From assembly GCA_027574665.1 (NCBI GenBank), contig CM050690.1:68305433-68369432 (forward strand): a stretch of DNA of 64,000 nucleotides. Direction: 5' to 3'. Position numbers and translations under genes: made by a program. The notes beneath the pieces are model-generated. The model was given only the letters and a program-made list of their open reading frames with translations, ran no database searches and had not been told where the DNA came from. This DNA comes from Rhynochetos jubatus. Taxonomy: Eukaryota > Chordata > Aves > Eurypygiformes > Rhynochetidae. Each line of letters starts with the position of its first letter. Positions within the stretch are counted from its first letter, which is position 1. Shown here piece after piece: positions 32,151 through 43,904 of the stretch.

Positions 32151-34235
32151 CTACTGTTGCCGGTGGGCTGGCCTCTTGTTTGGTGGTGAAGTGGCCACCT
32201 GGCCATCAGCCCTCCTGTTTGGTGCTCGCCGGGGCTCCTGCGGGGCGCGTTGGCTGCCCTGGCTGAGCGTGGAGGGCCCAGGCACAGCCTGCTCTCGGGA
32301 GTCCTGTGGCTCTTCCTGCTGACGGGCTGGCCTCTTGTTTGGTGGTGAACTGGCCATCTGGCCCTCAGCCCTCCTCTTTGGTGCTCGCCGGGGCTCCTGC
32401 GGGCAGCGTTGGCTGCCCTGGCTGAGCGTGGAGGGCCGAGGCACAGGCTCCTCTCGGGAGTCCTGTGGCTCTTCCTGCTGATGGACTGGCCTCTTTTTCG
32501 GCAGAGAAGTGGCCACCTGGCCATCAGCCCTCCTCTTTGGTGCTCGCCGGGGCTCCTGCAGGCAGCGTTGGCTGCCCTGGCTGGGCGTGGAGGGCCGAGG
32601 CACAGCCTGCTCTCGGGAGTCCTGTGGCTCTTTCTGCTGATGGACTGGCCTCTTTTTCGGCAGAGAAGTGGCCACCTGGCCATCAGCCCTCCTGTTTGGT
32701 GCTCGCCGGGGCTCCTGCAGGCAGCGTTGGCTGCCCTGGCTGGGTGTGGAGGGCCCAGGCACAGGCTCCTCTTGGGAGTCCTGTGGCTCTTCCTGCCGAC
32801 GGGCTGGCCTCTTTTTCGGCAGAGAAGTGGCCACCTGGCCATCAGCCCTCCTGTTTGGTGCTCGCCGGGGCTCCTGCAGGCAGCGTTGGCTGCCCTGGCT
32901 GAGCGTGGAGGGCCCAGGCACAGCCTGCTCTCGGGAGTCCTGTGGCTCTTCCTGCCGACGGGCTGGCCTCTTGTTTGGTGGTGAACTGGCGATCTGGCCA
33001 TCGGCCCTCCTCTTTGGTGCTCGCCGGAGCTCCTGCGGGCAGCGTTGGCTGCCCTGGCTGGGCGTGGAGGGCCCAGGCACAGGCTCCTCTCGGGAGTCCT
33101 GTGGCTCTTCCTGCCGACGGGCTGGCCTCTTTTTCGGCAGAGAAGTGGCCACCTGGCCATCAGCCCTCCTGTTTGGTGCTCGCCGGGGCTCCTGCAGGCA
33201 GCGTTGGCTGCCCTGGCTGAGCGTGGAGGGCCCAGGCACAGCCTGCTCTCGGGAGTCCTGTGGCTCTTCCTGCCGACGGGCTGGCCTCTTGTTTGGTGGT
33301 GAACTGGCGATCTGGCCATCGGCCCTCCTCTTTGGTGCTCGCCGGAGCTCCTGCGGGCAGCGTTGGCTGCCCTGGCTGAGCGTGGAGGGTCCAGGCACAG
33401 CCTCCTCTCGGTGGTTCTGAGGCTCTTCCTGCCCCGCACGGGTGGGTTCAGGGGCATGGGAGGGGCTGCCGGGATCCTTCTGTAGGGCAGCTGATGAGGT
33501 GCTGGGGACGACCTCTTCTGCCTCCTGCCTGTCCTCATGGTGGGAGGGGGCTGGGTTGGGTGCGGCAGCTTCTCCTTCAGAGGCGGCAGGACTGGCACAA
33601 GTAGTGGGGCTGATCTCCTGCTCCTCGGCATCACGGGGGTGCCCCAGGCCCATCCAGCGTCGGGCCTCACGGCCGCACCAGTCCATGATGCTGTCAATCC
33701 GCCGCTGGACGAAGGTCCTCAGGTGCTGGCGTAGGTCAATCTGCAGCATCCGGACCAGGCTGTCCTCATCCAGGCCAAAGCGCTGCAGGGTGGACAGCAC
33801 GAGCGCCCGTGCTGCTGCTATTGCCGACCTGCCAGCCCTGAACAGCTGCCGCTGCAGCTCCTGTCGCAGCCGGAGCATCGTGAGCTGGATCAGTGCTAGG
33901 TGTTCCCAGAAGCGTGACAGCCAGGGGTGTCGTCGTCGTCGTCGTCGTCGTCTGCGCACAAGAGCTGCGCGGGGGTGAAGGCGGCGGGCGGCTGGATGGC
34001 CAGGATGTCCCAGTGGGGCACACGGTGGGATGACATGCTCCTCAAATCTGTCATCCCCCCGCACCGAGTGCACGATGGACGTCAGCCTCCTCCTGCAGAG
34101 GGGGCAGTCGGGCTGACTGTCAGCCCACCGCCGGATACACGGATAGCAAAACCGGTGGAGGCAGGGCATGGTGTAGCTGGGCTCCTCCCAGCTGTCCAGG
34201 CATATTGGACAGCGGCTGTCCAGCTCTGCAGCCAT
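32151..34235 (-). CDS. A6: TOPORS-like RING E3 ligase, 694 aa, 8-repeat form
   Basis: Complete frame with intact RING ligands, seven TCG triplets in the polyarginine tract, the LRQELQRQLFRAG helical variant, and a private PTTCASPAASEG linker (PTACPSP elsewhere) shared only with A7. Residue 72 is cysteine (PPCAPLG; arginine in A1). Eight repeats bring it to the same length as A1 although the internal order differs, which suggests independent rearrangement of the tail. Confidence 0.82.
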   Translation of the reverse strand: MAAELDSRCPICLDSWEEPSYTMPCLHRFCYPCIRRWADSQPDCPLCRRRLTSIVHSVRGDDRFEEHVIPPCAPLGHPGHPAARRLHPRAALVRRRRRRRRRHPWLSRFWEHLALIQLTMLRLRQELQRQLFRAGRSAIAAARALVLSTLQRFGLDEDSLVRMLQIDLRQHLRTFVQRRIDSIMDWCGREARRWMGLGHPRDAEEQEISPTTCASPAASEGEAAAPNPAPSHHEDRQEAEEVVPSTSSAALQKDPGSPSHAPEPTRAGQEEPQNHREEAVPGPSTLSQGSQRCPQELRRAPKRRADGQIASSPPNKRPARRQEEPQDSREQAVPGPSTLSQGSQRCLQEPRRAPNRRADGQVATSLPKKRPARRQEEPQDSREEPVPGPSTPSQGSQRCPQELRRAPKRRADGQIASSPPNKRPARRQEEPQDSREQAVPGPSTLSQGSQRCLQEPRRAPNRRADGQVATSLPKKRPARRQEEPQDSQEEPVPGPSTPSQGSQRCLQEPRRAPNRRADGQVATSLPKKRPVHQQKEPQDSREQAVPRPSTPSQGSQRCLQEPRRAPKRRADGQVATSLPKKRPVHQQEEPQDSREEPVPRPSTLSQGSQRCPQEPRRAPKRRAEGQMASSPPNKRPARQQEEPQDSREQAVPGPSTLSQGSQRAPQEPRRAPNRRADGQVATSPPNKRPAHRQQ
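32154..33428 (-). repeat. 159-bp minisatellite, 8 copies (A6)
   Basis: Eight translated repeats. Their order of variants differs from A1 (RCPQELRR in copies 1 and 3 here, only in copy 2 there), so the two 8-copy tails are not simply identical. Confidence 0.95.
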
Positions 34236-34677
34236 CCTCTCCGCTTGCTGCGGTGGGGTGGGGGGAGCTGGGGGTGTCGGACGCTCCCTCTCACTGCTGC
34301 AGCAGCAGCCGGTGTCACGCTGGAGAGGGGAGAGAGGCCGCAGTCAGTCACTGGCCCAGGCGGGAGGGGAAGAAAGGCCCAGGCCGCTCAGGAAGGAAAC
34401 CTGCCAGCTCCCCAGGTTGGGCTTTCCCCTCCCAGCTCACCTCTGCTGCTGCGAGTGTGGCCCTTGGGTGCCCCGGCTGCCTGCAGCTGGCAGGGCCGGC
34501 CGGGGAAAGTCCTCCCGCTGCTCTGGAGCATCGAGCGGAAAACTGCCAGGACGAACTCCAAAATCAGGACCCAAGCACCAGGGCTCCTGTGAGCAGTGCA
34601 GCCTCGCAGACTGCTCAGCTGGAGTGAGGGCACGGGCCGGCTGGGTGGGACTTTGATGCCTGGAGACAGTGCATCGC

Positions 34678-34691
34678 CCGGTGACATCACA
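34678..34691 (-). promoter_or_regulatory. CRE-like promoter element of A6
   Basis: TGTGATGTCACCGG on the minus strand, followed by GATGCAC where earlier units have GAGGCAC. Confidence 0.4.
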
Positions 34692-35332
34692 GTCCACCCG
34701 TCGGCGACAAAAGAACCAACCCATCGCTGGGGACCATACCTCATTGGAACCATCACTCAGTGATCTCACAATGGGCAACCCTCGGCCCAGCAGCCCTGCA
34801 GCCCCAGCTCACGTGTCTGGGGTTCCCACAGCGCCACTGCCCACTCCATCCCCCCATCTCCTGGCTTGTGCCCAGCATCGGTGTTTCACGCCAGGCACCG
34901 AGGCCTTGGCCATGTCTTCCCAGGGCCCTGTCAGGTCGCTCTGGCCGGGGCAGCCGTCTCCAGGCACCTGCGGCAAGAGGGTTGACAGGGTGACACCTCC
35001 TGCCTCCCTGGAGGCTCCCCCCACGCCCCAGCACTGCTGGCCAGGCCCCTGGGCTCCCACGGGGGTCCCAGCAGCACTTGGCTCCCTCTCGCGCGTTTCC
35101 TCCTCTCCCTCTCCCCCAGCCAGGCGGCACGAGGGTGATCCCCCCGCTCAGCACCCATCAGGCCTCATCCCGGCACTGCGTCCCGTTTGGGGTCCTGGGC
35201 AGGGCGGAGGCCCACAGACCAGAGGGACTCAGGGGAGCCAAGGAGGATCTGTGTGTCTGGGGCTGGTCCGGCATGGAGCAGGGAAGGCCTCGGGGCACCT
35301 CGAAGCGCACCCCAGTGCCTACGGGAAAGGCA

Positions 35333-36286
35333 TCAAGTGCAGGGAGACCAAGCTCTTTCCAGCTGTGCCTGGTAGGATGGGGACAGACAGCGGCCAATCC
35401 TGATGAGAGTCCTGAGGGCTGATATTGTCAGCCTCCCAGTCCCCTTGGAGCTGGCGGGCACCCCAGCTGCTGGTCCAGCACTGGTTTCACCAGCCTCTGG
35501 GGCAGCCTCCCACTGTCGCCGGCGGGGTGGCCTCTCGTTTGGCAGTGAAGTGGCCTCCTGGCCGCTAGCCCTCCTCTTTGGGGCTTGCCAGGGCCCCCAC
35601 CGGGAGTGTTGGCTGCCCTGCATGGGAGTGGAGGTCCTGGGCACTGCCTCCTCTGGGTGCTCCTGCGGCTCTTCCTGCTGCCCGTGGGTGGGGTTGGGGG
35701 CAGAGGAGGGGCTGCTGGGATACTTCCGAAGGGCAGCCGATGAGGTGCTCGGGACCTCTTCTGCCCCCAGTCTGTTGGGATTGTGGGAAGGTGCTGGGTT
35801 GGATGCAGCAGCATCCCCTTGGGAGATGGGGATGCTGCTCTTCCGAGACACGGAAAACTTATGCCCAGACGTAGGCATAGAACCCGCCCACTGGAGCCTG
35901 GAGCAGCGACTTCGCACCTGCCAGCCAGGTTGCTGCAGGCTGATGGAGGCTGTGGGCGGCTGGGTGTCCGGGAGCTTCTCCTGTCAGCTGGACGACGACT
36001 GATGGAGCTGCAGGTGTGGGATGACATGCTCCTCAAAGTCGTTGTGTGCCCGCACCCAGTGCACGATGGAGGTCGCCCGCCTCTTGCACAGGGGGCACTC
36101 GGGCTTGCCCTCAGCCCACCGCAGGACGCACCCGTAACACAACTGGTGGAGGCACGTCATGGCGTAGCTGGCCTCCTCCCAGCTGTGCAGGCGTATGGGA
36201 CAGCGGTTCTCCAGCTCTGTGGCCATGCTGTCCACTCGCCGCAGTGGGCTGGGGGGAGCTGAGGGTGACAAGCAGCTCCCTCTCAC
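35333..36286 (-). pseudogene. B7: degenerate RING copy
   Basis: RING part from the ATG at 36226 to the stop at 35984; tail frame at 35333-35917. Same defects as the other B copies. Confidence 0.75.
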
Positions 36287-36655
36287 TGCCGCTGCAGCAG
36301 CGGGTGCTGCGCTAAGATATGAAGAGTGGCCATGGTCATGGGCTGCTCCAGGGAGAGCTGGAAGACATGCCCTGGCCCCTCAGAAAGGAAACCCTGCCAA
36401 CACCCCACCCCAGGCTGAGCTTTCCCATCGCAGCTCACCTATGCTGCTGCGAGGGAGTCTGCTTCCCAGGTGCCCCGGCTGCCTGAAGATGGCAGGGCTG
36501 GGAAGAATCCCCTGGTGGCTCTGGGGTCGGGCACCGAGAGCTGTGGCGAACAACTGCCTGAGCATGACGCCAGCACCAAAAGCAGCCTGTCACGACAGCT
36601 CCAAGCCTCAAGCCACCCCAGTCCTTCCTGGGGCCTTAGTGAGAGGCTGGTGCCC

Positions 36656-36995
36656 CTGGGCCCTCTCTTGTTCAGGCTGACCAGTCCCAGCTCTCCCAGC
36701 CTTTCCTCACAGGAGACATCCTCCAGGCCCTTCAGCATCTTGCTGGCCCTTGGCTGGGCTCTCTCCGGCACCTCCTCGTCCCTCTCGTCCTGGGCAGCTG
36801 GATACAGCAGTGCAGGGCTGGCAGCACCAGCGCTGAGGAGAGGGCAAGGACCCCCTCCCTCCACGTGCTGGCAGCACTCCTCCTGATGCAGCCCAGCAGA
36901 CCGTTGGCCGCCGTTGCCACCGGGGCCCGCTGCTGGCACGTTCTGCGTTTTGGTGTCCCCCGGGAGCCCCGCTTCCTTTTCTGCAAAGCCGCGGT
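36656..36995 (-). mobile_element. CR1 LINE fragment, antisense (unit 7)
   Basis: Same fragment as at 2744-3083. Confidence 0.75.
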
Positions 36996-37372
36996 GGATC
37001 ACGCGCTCGAAGGCCGTGCAGCGGCCTTGCAGGCTGCAGGGGTGTCTGCCAGCAGGGCTGTCTGCCAGCAGGGCTGGGGGAGTCCTTGCAGGACGTGGGG
37101 CGAAAGCGTGTGGGGTTGCCCAGACCTTTGGAGAGGCTGTTGTCGAGAGGCTTGTGGGAACTGGCCAGGCTGGTGCCAGTATGTCTGGGGAAAGGCTTCA
37201 AAGCAGGACAGAGGTGGGCCCAGCGAGAAGCCGAGGGAGGCGGGGCATTTCAGCCCATGGCACAAAAGTGTTCTGCTTGAATGGCCAATCTGTTTCTGGA
37301 TTGCTCCCGAAATCCTGGGGTGCTCGGGGTTGAGGGCTTTGCTGTCCGCACAGGCCAAGGCAAGGCCTGAGA

Positions 37373-37652
37373 GATGGGCCTCCTTCACCTGCCACGTCCT
37401 TCGTGCAGCAGGCCTGTCCCCACAAGAGCGACCCCCTCCTACCTGCCAGCCGTGGCCGCGGGCTTTGGGGCTGGAGGGGTTGGGCCACTGTTGTGGAATG
37501 GTGTCAGGGGAAGGCTGACGAAGCCGATAAGCTGAGCTCGCAGCGCCAGCACCCTGACGCTGCCGTCTGTCAGCAGGCCTGGCTGGGCGCGCCCTCGCAG
37601 CCTGGGGGGCGGAGGTGTTGGGGGTCCTTGGAGCTGCGTCGTGCCCGCTGGC
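37373..37652 (-). pseudogene. Relic of gene D 3' end (unit 7)
   Basis: Same joined relic; carries the gtggccgcgg variant that also occurs at gene D itself. Confidence 0.65.
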
Positions 37653-37761
37653 CAAACGGGCCGAGCGATGCAGCGACAGCAGGCGCGTGCGAGGCTGAGG
37701 GACTCGGGGCCTTCTCCATCTCAGCCTTCACTGCCAATGCCTCCAGGTGTTTTGTCCCCGA

Positions 37762-38077
37762 GGCAGCGATCAAGGAGCGGAGGGATCCCAGCATCAGAGG
37801 ACGTGCAACTCAGGGGGCTCCTAAGAAATCTTGCCCCGTACAAGCCCAAGGACCCTGATGGGATTTGTCTGGGGGTGTCAAGTGAGCAGGCTGATGTCAC
37901 AGCCAGGCCACCCTCTGTCATCTTTGGAAGACTGCAGCTTGGGGGAGGTACCAAAGACTAGAGAGGGCCAGGTGTTGCACCCCATCTGCCAAAAAGGCAA
38001 GAGGATGGGCTGAGGCACTGCGGGAGAGTTCATCCTCGCTTCCACCTCTGGGGAAAGTATGGACTGAGTCCTGGTAG
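37762..38077 (+). mobile_element. CR1 reverse-transcriptase fragment, sense (unit 7)
   Basis: Same fragment as at 3850-4165. Confidence 0.7.
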
Positions 38078-38183
38078 CCATGGCAGGCCACAGGAGAAAC
38101 CCACACCGGTGGGGATAGCAACACCAGCTACACTGTCAGAAATGCCAAGGCTCTTTCGGTAGCTTTTGTACACTGTTGGATTC

Positions 38184-38189
38184 TTTAAT
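38184..38189 (-). terminator. Poly(A) signal ATTAAA of A7
   Basis: ATTAAA on the minus strand about 105 bp beyond the A7 stop. Confidence 0.5.
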
Positions 38190-38293
38190 GATTGGAGATG
38201 GACTGATAAGGTCAGCCTCCCGCTCCCCTTGGAGCTGGCGGGTGCCCCAGCTGCATGTCCGGCGTTGGTTTCACCAGCACCTGGGGCAGCCTC

Positions 38294-40378
38294 CTACTGT
38301 TGCCGGTGGGCTGGCCTCTTGTTTGGTGGTGAAGTGGCCACCTGGCCATCAGCCCTCCTGTTTGGTGCTCGCCGGGGCTCCTGCGGGGCGCGTTGGCTGC
38401 CCTGGCTGAGCGTGGAGGGCCCAGGCACAGCCTGCTCTCGGGAGTCCTGTGGCTCTTCCTGCTGACGGGCTGGCCTCTTGTTTGGTGGTGAACTGGCCAT
38501 CTGGCCCTCAGCCCTCCTCTTTGGTGCTCGCCGGGGCTCCTGCGGGCAGCGTTGGCTGCCCTGGCTGAGCGTGGAGGGCCGAGGCACAGGCTCCTCTCGG
38601 GAGTCCTGTGGCTCTTCCTGCTGATGGACTGGCCTCTTTTTCGGCAGAGAAGTGGCCACCTGGCCATCAGCCCTCCTCTTTGGTGCTCGCCGGGGCTCCT
38701 GCAGGCAGCGTTGGCTGCCCTGGCTGGGCGTGGAGGGCCGAGGCACAGCCTGCTCTCGGGAGTCCTGTGGCTCTTTCTGCTGATGGACTGGCCTCTTTTT
38801 CGGCAGAGAAGTGGCCACCTGGCCATCAGCCCTCCTGTTTGGTGCTCGCCGGGGCTCCTGCAGGCAGCGTTGGCTGCCCTGGCTGGGTGTGGAGGGCCCA
38901 GGCACAGGCTCCTCTTGGGAGTCCTGTGGCTCTTCCTGCCGACGGGCTGGCCTCTTTTTCGGCAGAGAAGTGGCCACCTGGCCATCAGCCCTCCTGTTTG
39001 GTGCTCGCCGGGGCTCCTGCAGGCAGCGTTGGCTGCCCTGGCTGAGCGTGGAGGGCCCAGGCACAGCCTGCTCTCGGGAGTCCTGTGGCTCTTCCTGCCG
39101 ACGGGCTGGCCTCTTGTTTGGTGGTGAACTGGCGATCTGGCCATCGGCCCTCCTCTTTGGTGCTCGCCGGAGCTCCTGCGGGCAGCGTTGGCTGCCCTGG
39201 CTGGGCGTGGAGGGCCCAGGCACAGGCTCCTCTCGGGAGTCCTGTGGCTCTTCCTGCCGACGGGCTGGCCTCTTTTTCGGCAGAGAAGTGGCCACCTGGC
39301 CATCAGCCCTCCTGTTTGGTGCTCGCCGGGGCTCCTGCAGGCAGCGTTGGCTGCCCTGGCTGAGCGTGGAGGGCCCAGGCACAGCCTGCTCTCGGGAGTC
39401 CTGTGGCTCTTCCTGCCGACGGGCTGGCCTCTTGTTTGGTGGTGAACTGGCGATCTGGCCATCGGCCCTCCTCTTTGGTGCTCGCCGGAGCTCCTGCGGG
39501 CAGCGTTGGCTGCCCTGGCTGAGCGTGGAGGGTCCAGGCACAGCCTCCTCTCGGTGGTTCTGAGGCTCTTCCTGCCCCGCACGGGTGGGTTCAGGGGCAT
39601 GGGAGGGGCTGCCGGGATCCTTCTGTAGGGCAGCTGATGAGGTGCTGGGGACAACCTCTTCTGCCTCCTGCCTGTCCTCATGGTGGGAGGGGGCTGGGTT
39701 GGGTGCGGCAGCTTCTCCTTCAGAGGCGGCAGGACTGGCACAAGTAGTGGGGCTGATCTCCTGCTCCTCGGCATCACGGGGGTGCCCCAGGCCCATCCAG
39801 CGTCGGGCCTCACGGCCGCACCAGTCCATGATGCTGTCAATCCGCCGCTGGACGAAGGTCCTCAGGTGCTGGCGTAGGTCAATCTGCAGCATCCGGACCA
39901 GGCTGTCCTCATCCAGGCCAAAGCGCTGCAGGGTGGACAGCACGAGCGCCCGTGCTGCTGCTATTGCCGACCTGCCAGCCCTGAACAGCTGCCGCTGCAG
40001 CTCCTGTCGCAGCCGGAGCATCGTGAGCTGGATCAGTGCTAGGTGTTCCCAGAAGCGTGACAGCCAGGGGTGTCGTCGTCGTCGTCGTCGTCGTCTGCGC
40101 ACAAGAGCTGCGCGGGGGTGAAGGCGGCGGGCGGCTGGATGGCCAGGATGTCCCAGTGGGGCACACGGTGGGATGACATGCTCCTCAAATCTGTCATCCC
40201 CCCGCACCGAGTGCACGATGGACGTCAGCCTCCTCCTGCAGAGGGGGCAGTCGGGCTGACTGTCAGCCCACCGCCGGATACACGGATAGCAAAACCGGTG
40301 GAGGCAGGGCATGGTGTAGCTGGGCTCCTCCCAGCTGTCCAGGCATATTGGACAGCGGCTGTCCAGCTCTGCAGCCAT
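38294..40378 (-). CDS. A7: TOPORS-like RING E3 ligase, 694 aa, near-perfect duplicate of A6
   Basis: The predicted protein appears identical to A6, including the PTTCASPAASEG linker and all eight repeats. At DNA level I noticed a difference at about 39652 (acaacctct here, acgacctct in A6), silent in the A frame. All RING ligands are present and the frame is open. This is the youngest duplication visible in the array, and dosage rather than new function is the simplest reading. Confidence 0.82.
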   Translation of the reverse strand: MAAELDSRCPICLDSWEEPSYTMPCLHRFCYPCIRRWADSQPDCPLCRRRLTSIVHSVRGDDRFEEHVIPPCAPLGHPGHPAARRLHPRAALVRRRRRRRRRHPWLSRFWEHLALIQLTMLRLRQELQRQLFRAGRSAIAAARALVLSTLQRFGLDEDSLVRMLQIDLRQHLRTFVQRRIDSIMDWCGREARRWMGLGHPRDAEEQEISPTTCASPAASEGEAAAPNPAPSHHEDRQEAEEVVPSTSSAALQKDPGSPSHAPEPTRAGQEEPQNHREEAVPGPSTLSQGSQRCPQELRRAPKRRADGQIASSPPNKRPARRQEEPQDSREQAVPGPSTLSQGSQRCLQEPRRAPNRRADGQVATSLPKKRPARRQEEPQDSREEPVPGPSTPSQGSQRCPQELRRAPKRRADGQIASSPPNKRPARRQEEPQDSREQAVPGPSTLSQGSQRCLQEPRRAPNRRADGQVATSLPKKRPARRQEEPQDSQEEPVPGPSTPSQGSQRCLQEPRRAPNRRADGQVATSLPKKRPVHQQKEPQDSREQAVPRPSTPSQGSQRCLQEPRRAPKRRADGQVATSLPKKRPVHQQEEPQDSREEPVPRPSTLSQGSQRCPQEPRRAPKRRAEGQMASSPPNKRPARQQEEPQDSREQAVPGPSTLSQGSQRAPQEPRRAPNRRADGQVATSPPNKRPAHRQQ
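38297..39571 (-). repeat. 159-bp minisatellite, 8 copies (A7)
   Basis: Eight translated repeats in the same variant order as A6. Confidence 0.95.
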
Positions 40379-40820
40379 CCTCTCCGCTTGCTGCGGTGGG
40401 GTGGGGGGAGCTGGGGGTGTCGGACGCTCCCTCTCACTGCTGCAGCAGCAGCCGGTGTCACGCTGGAGAGGGGAGAGAGGCCGCAGTCAGTCACTGGCCC
40501 AGGCGGGAGGGGAAGAAAGGCCCAGGCCGCTCAGGAAGGAAACCTGCCAGCTCCCCAGGTTGGGCTTTCCCCTCCCAGCTCACCTCTGCTGCTGCGAGTG
40601 TGGCCCTTGGGTGCCCCGGCTGCCTGCAGCTGGCAGGGCCGGCCGGGGAAAGTCCTCCCGCTGCTCTGGAGCATCGAGCGGAAAACTGCCAGGACGAACT
40701 CCAAAATCAGGACCCAAGCACCAGGGCTCCTGTGAGCAGTGCAGCCTCGCAGACTGCTCAGCTGGAGTGAGGGCACGGGCCGGCTGGGTGGGACTTTGAT
40801 GCCTGGAGACAGTGCATCGC

Positions 40821-40834
40821 CCGGTGACATCACA
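40821..40834 (-). promoter_or_regulatory. CRE-like promoter element of A7
   Basis: TGTGATGTCACCGG on the minus strand. Confidence 0.4.
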
Positions 40835-41475
40835 GTCCACCCGTCGGCGACAAAAGAACCAACCCATCGCTGGGGACCATACCTCATTGGAACCATCACT
40901 CAGTGATCTCACAATGGGCAACCCTCGGCCCAGCAGCCCTGCAGCCCCAGCTCACGTGTCTGGGGTTCCCACAGCGCCACTGCCCACTCCATCCCCCCAT
41001 CTCCTGGCTTGTGCCCAGCATCGGTGTTTCACGCCAGGCACCGAGGCCTTGGCCATGTCTTCCCAGGGCCCTGTCAGGTCGCTCTGGCCGGGGCAGCCGT
41101 CTCCAGGCACCTGCGGCAAGAGGGTTGACAGGGTGACACCTCCTGCCTCCCTGGAGGCTCCCCCCACGCCCCAGCACTGCTGGCCAGGCCCCTGGGCTCC
41201 CACGGGGGTCCCAGCAGCACTTGGCTCCCTCTCGCGCGTTTCCTCCTCTCCCTCTCCCCCAGCCAGGCGGCACGAGGGTGATCCCCCCGCTCAGCACCCA
41301 TCAGGCCTCATCCCGGCACTGCGTCCCGTTTGGGGTCCTGGGCAGGGCGGAGGCCCACAGACCAGAGGGACTCAGGGGAGCCAAGGAGGATCTGTGTGTC
41401 TGGGGCTGGTCCGGCATGGAGCAGGGAAGGCCTCGGGGCACCTCGAAGCGCACCCCAGTGCCTACGGGAAAGGCA

Positions 41476-42429
41476 TCAAGTGCAGGGAGACCAAGCTCTT
41501 TCCAGCTGTGCCTGGTAGGATGGGGACAGACAGCGGCCAATCCTGATGAGAGTCCTGAGGGCTGATATTGTCAGCCTCCCAGTCCCCTTGGAGCTGGCGG
41601 GCACCCCAGCTGCTGGTCCAGCACTGGTTTCACCAGCCTCTGGGGCAGCCTCCCACTGTCGCCGGCGGGGTGGCCTCTCGTTTGGCAGTGAAGTGGCCTC
41701 CTGGCCGCTAGCCCTCCTCTTTGGGGCTTGCCAGGGCCCCCACCGGGAGTGTTGGCTGCCCTGCATGGGAGTGGAGGTCCTGGGCACTGCCTCCTCTGGG
41801 TGCTCCTGCGGCTCTTCCTGCTGCCCGTGGGTGGGGTTGGGGGCAGAGGAGGGGCTGCTGGGATACTTCCGAAGGGCAGCCGATGAGGTGCTCGGGACCT
41901 CTTCTGCCCCCAGTCTGTTGGGATTGTGGGAAGGTGCTGGGTTGGATGCAGCAGCATCCCCTTGGGAGATGGGGATGCTGCTCTTCCGAGACACGGAAAA
42001 CTTATGCCCAGACGTAGGCATAGAACCCGCCCACTGGAGCCTGGAGCAGCGACTTCGCACCTGCCAGCCAGGTTGCTGCAGGCTGATGGAGGCTGTGGGC
42101 GGCTGGGTGTCCGGGAGCTTCTCCTGTCAGCTGGACGACGACTGATGGAGCTGCAGGTGTGGGATGACATGCTCCTCAAAGTCGTTGTGTGCCCGCACCC
42201 AGTGCACGATGGAGGTCGCCCGCCTCTTGCACAGGGGGCACTCGGGCTTGCCCTCAGCCCACCGCAGGACGCACCCGTAACACAACTGGTGGAGGCACGT
42301 CATGGCGTAGCTGGCCTCCTCCCAGCTGTGCAGGCGTATGGGACAGCGGTTCTCCAGCTCTGTGGCCATGCTGTCCACTCGCCGCAGTGGGCTGGGGGGA
42401 GCTGAGGGTGACAAGCAGCTCCCTCTCAC
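41476..42429 (-). pseudogene. B8: degenerate RING copy
   Basis: RING part from the ATG at 42369 to the stop at 42127; tail frame at 41476-42060. Same defects as the other B copies. Confidence 0.75.
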
Positions 42430-42798
42430 TGCCGCTGCAGCAGCGGGTGCTGCGCTAAGATATGAAGAGTGGCCATGGTCATGGGCTGCTCCAGGGAGAG
42501 CTGGAAGACATGCCCTGGCCCCTCAGAAAGGAAACCCTGCCAACACCCCACCCCAGGCTGAGCTTTCCCATCGCAGCTCACCTATGCTGCTGCGAGGGAG
42601 TCTGCTTCCCAGGTGCCCCGGCTGCCTGAAGATGGCAGGGCTGGGAAGAATCCCCTGGTGGCTCTGGGGTCGGGCACCGAGAGCTGTGGCGAACAACTGC
42701 CTGAGCATGACGCCAGCACCAAAAGCAGCCTGTCACGACAGCTCCAAGCCTCAAGCCACCCCAGTCCTTCCTGGGGCCTTAGTGAGAGGCTGGTGCCC

Positions 42799-43138
42799 CT
42801 GGGCCCTCTCTTGTTCAGGCTGACCAGTCCCAGCTCTCCCAGCCTTTCCTCACAGGAGACATCCTCCAGGCCCTTCAGCATCTTGCTGGCCCTTGGCTGG
42901 GCTCTCTCCGGCACCTCCTCGTCCCTCTCGTCCTGGGCAGCTGGATACAGCAGTGCAGGGCTGGCAGCACCAGCGCTGAGGAGAGGGCAAGGACCCCCTC
43001 CCTCCACGTGCTGGCAGCACTCCTCCTGATGCAGCCCAGCAGACCGTTGGCCGCCGTTGCCACCGGGGCCCGCTGCTGGCACGTTCTGCGTTTTGGTGTC
43101 CCCCGGGAGCCCCGCTTCCTTTTCTGCAAAGCCGCGGT
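42799..43138 (-). mobile_element. CR1 LINE fragment, antisense (unit 8)
   Basis: Same fragment as at 2744-3083. Confidence 0.75.
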
Positions 43139-43515
43139 GGATCACGCGCTCGAAGGCCGTGCAGCGGCCTTGCAGGCTGCAGGGGTGTCTGCCAGCAGGG
43201 CTGTCTGCCAGCAGGGCTGGGGGAGTCCTTGCAGGACGTGGGGCGAAAGCGTGTGGGGTTGCCCAGACCTTTGGAGAGGCTGTTGTCGAGAGGCTTGTGG
43301 GAACTGGCCAGGCTGGTGCCAGTATGTCTGGGGAAAGGCTTCAAAGCAGGACAGAGGTGGGCCCAGCGAGAAGCCGAGGGAGGCGGGGCATTTCAGCCCA
43401 TGGCACAAAAGTGTTCTGCTTGAATGGCCAATCTGTTTCTGGATTGCTCCCGAAATCCTGGGGTGCTCGGGGTTGAGGGCTTTGCTGTCCGCACAGGCCA
43501 AGGCAAGGCCTGAGA

Positions 43516-43795
43516 GATGGGCCTCCTTCACCTGCCACGTCCTTCGTGCAGCAGGCCTGTCCCCACAAGAGCGACCCCCTCCTACCTGCCAGCCGTGGCC
43601 GCGGGCTTTGGGGCTGGAGGGGTTGGGCCACTGTTGTGGAATGGTGTCAGGGGAAGGCTGACGAAGCCGATAAGCTGAGCTCGCAGCGCCAGCACCCTGA
43701 CGCTGCCGTCTGTCAGCAGGCCTGGCTGGGCGCGCCCTCGCAGCCTGGGGGGCGGAGGTGTTGGGGGTCCTTGGAGCTGCGTCGTGCCCGCTGGC
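43516..43795 (-). pseudogene. Relic of gene D 3' end (unit 8)
   Basis: Same joined relic with the gtggccgcgg variant. Confidence 0.65.
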
Positions 43796-43904
43796 CAAAC
43801 GGGCCGAGCGATGCAGCGACAGCAGGCGCGTGCGAGGCTGAGGGACTCGGGGCCTTCTCCATCTCAGCCTTCACTGCCAATGCCTCCAGGTGTTTTGTCC
43901 CCGA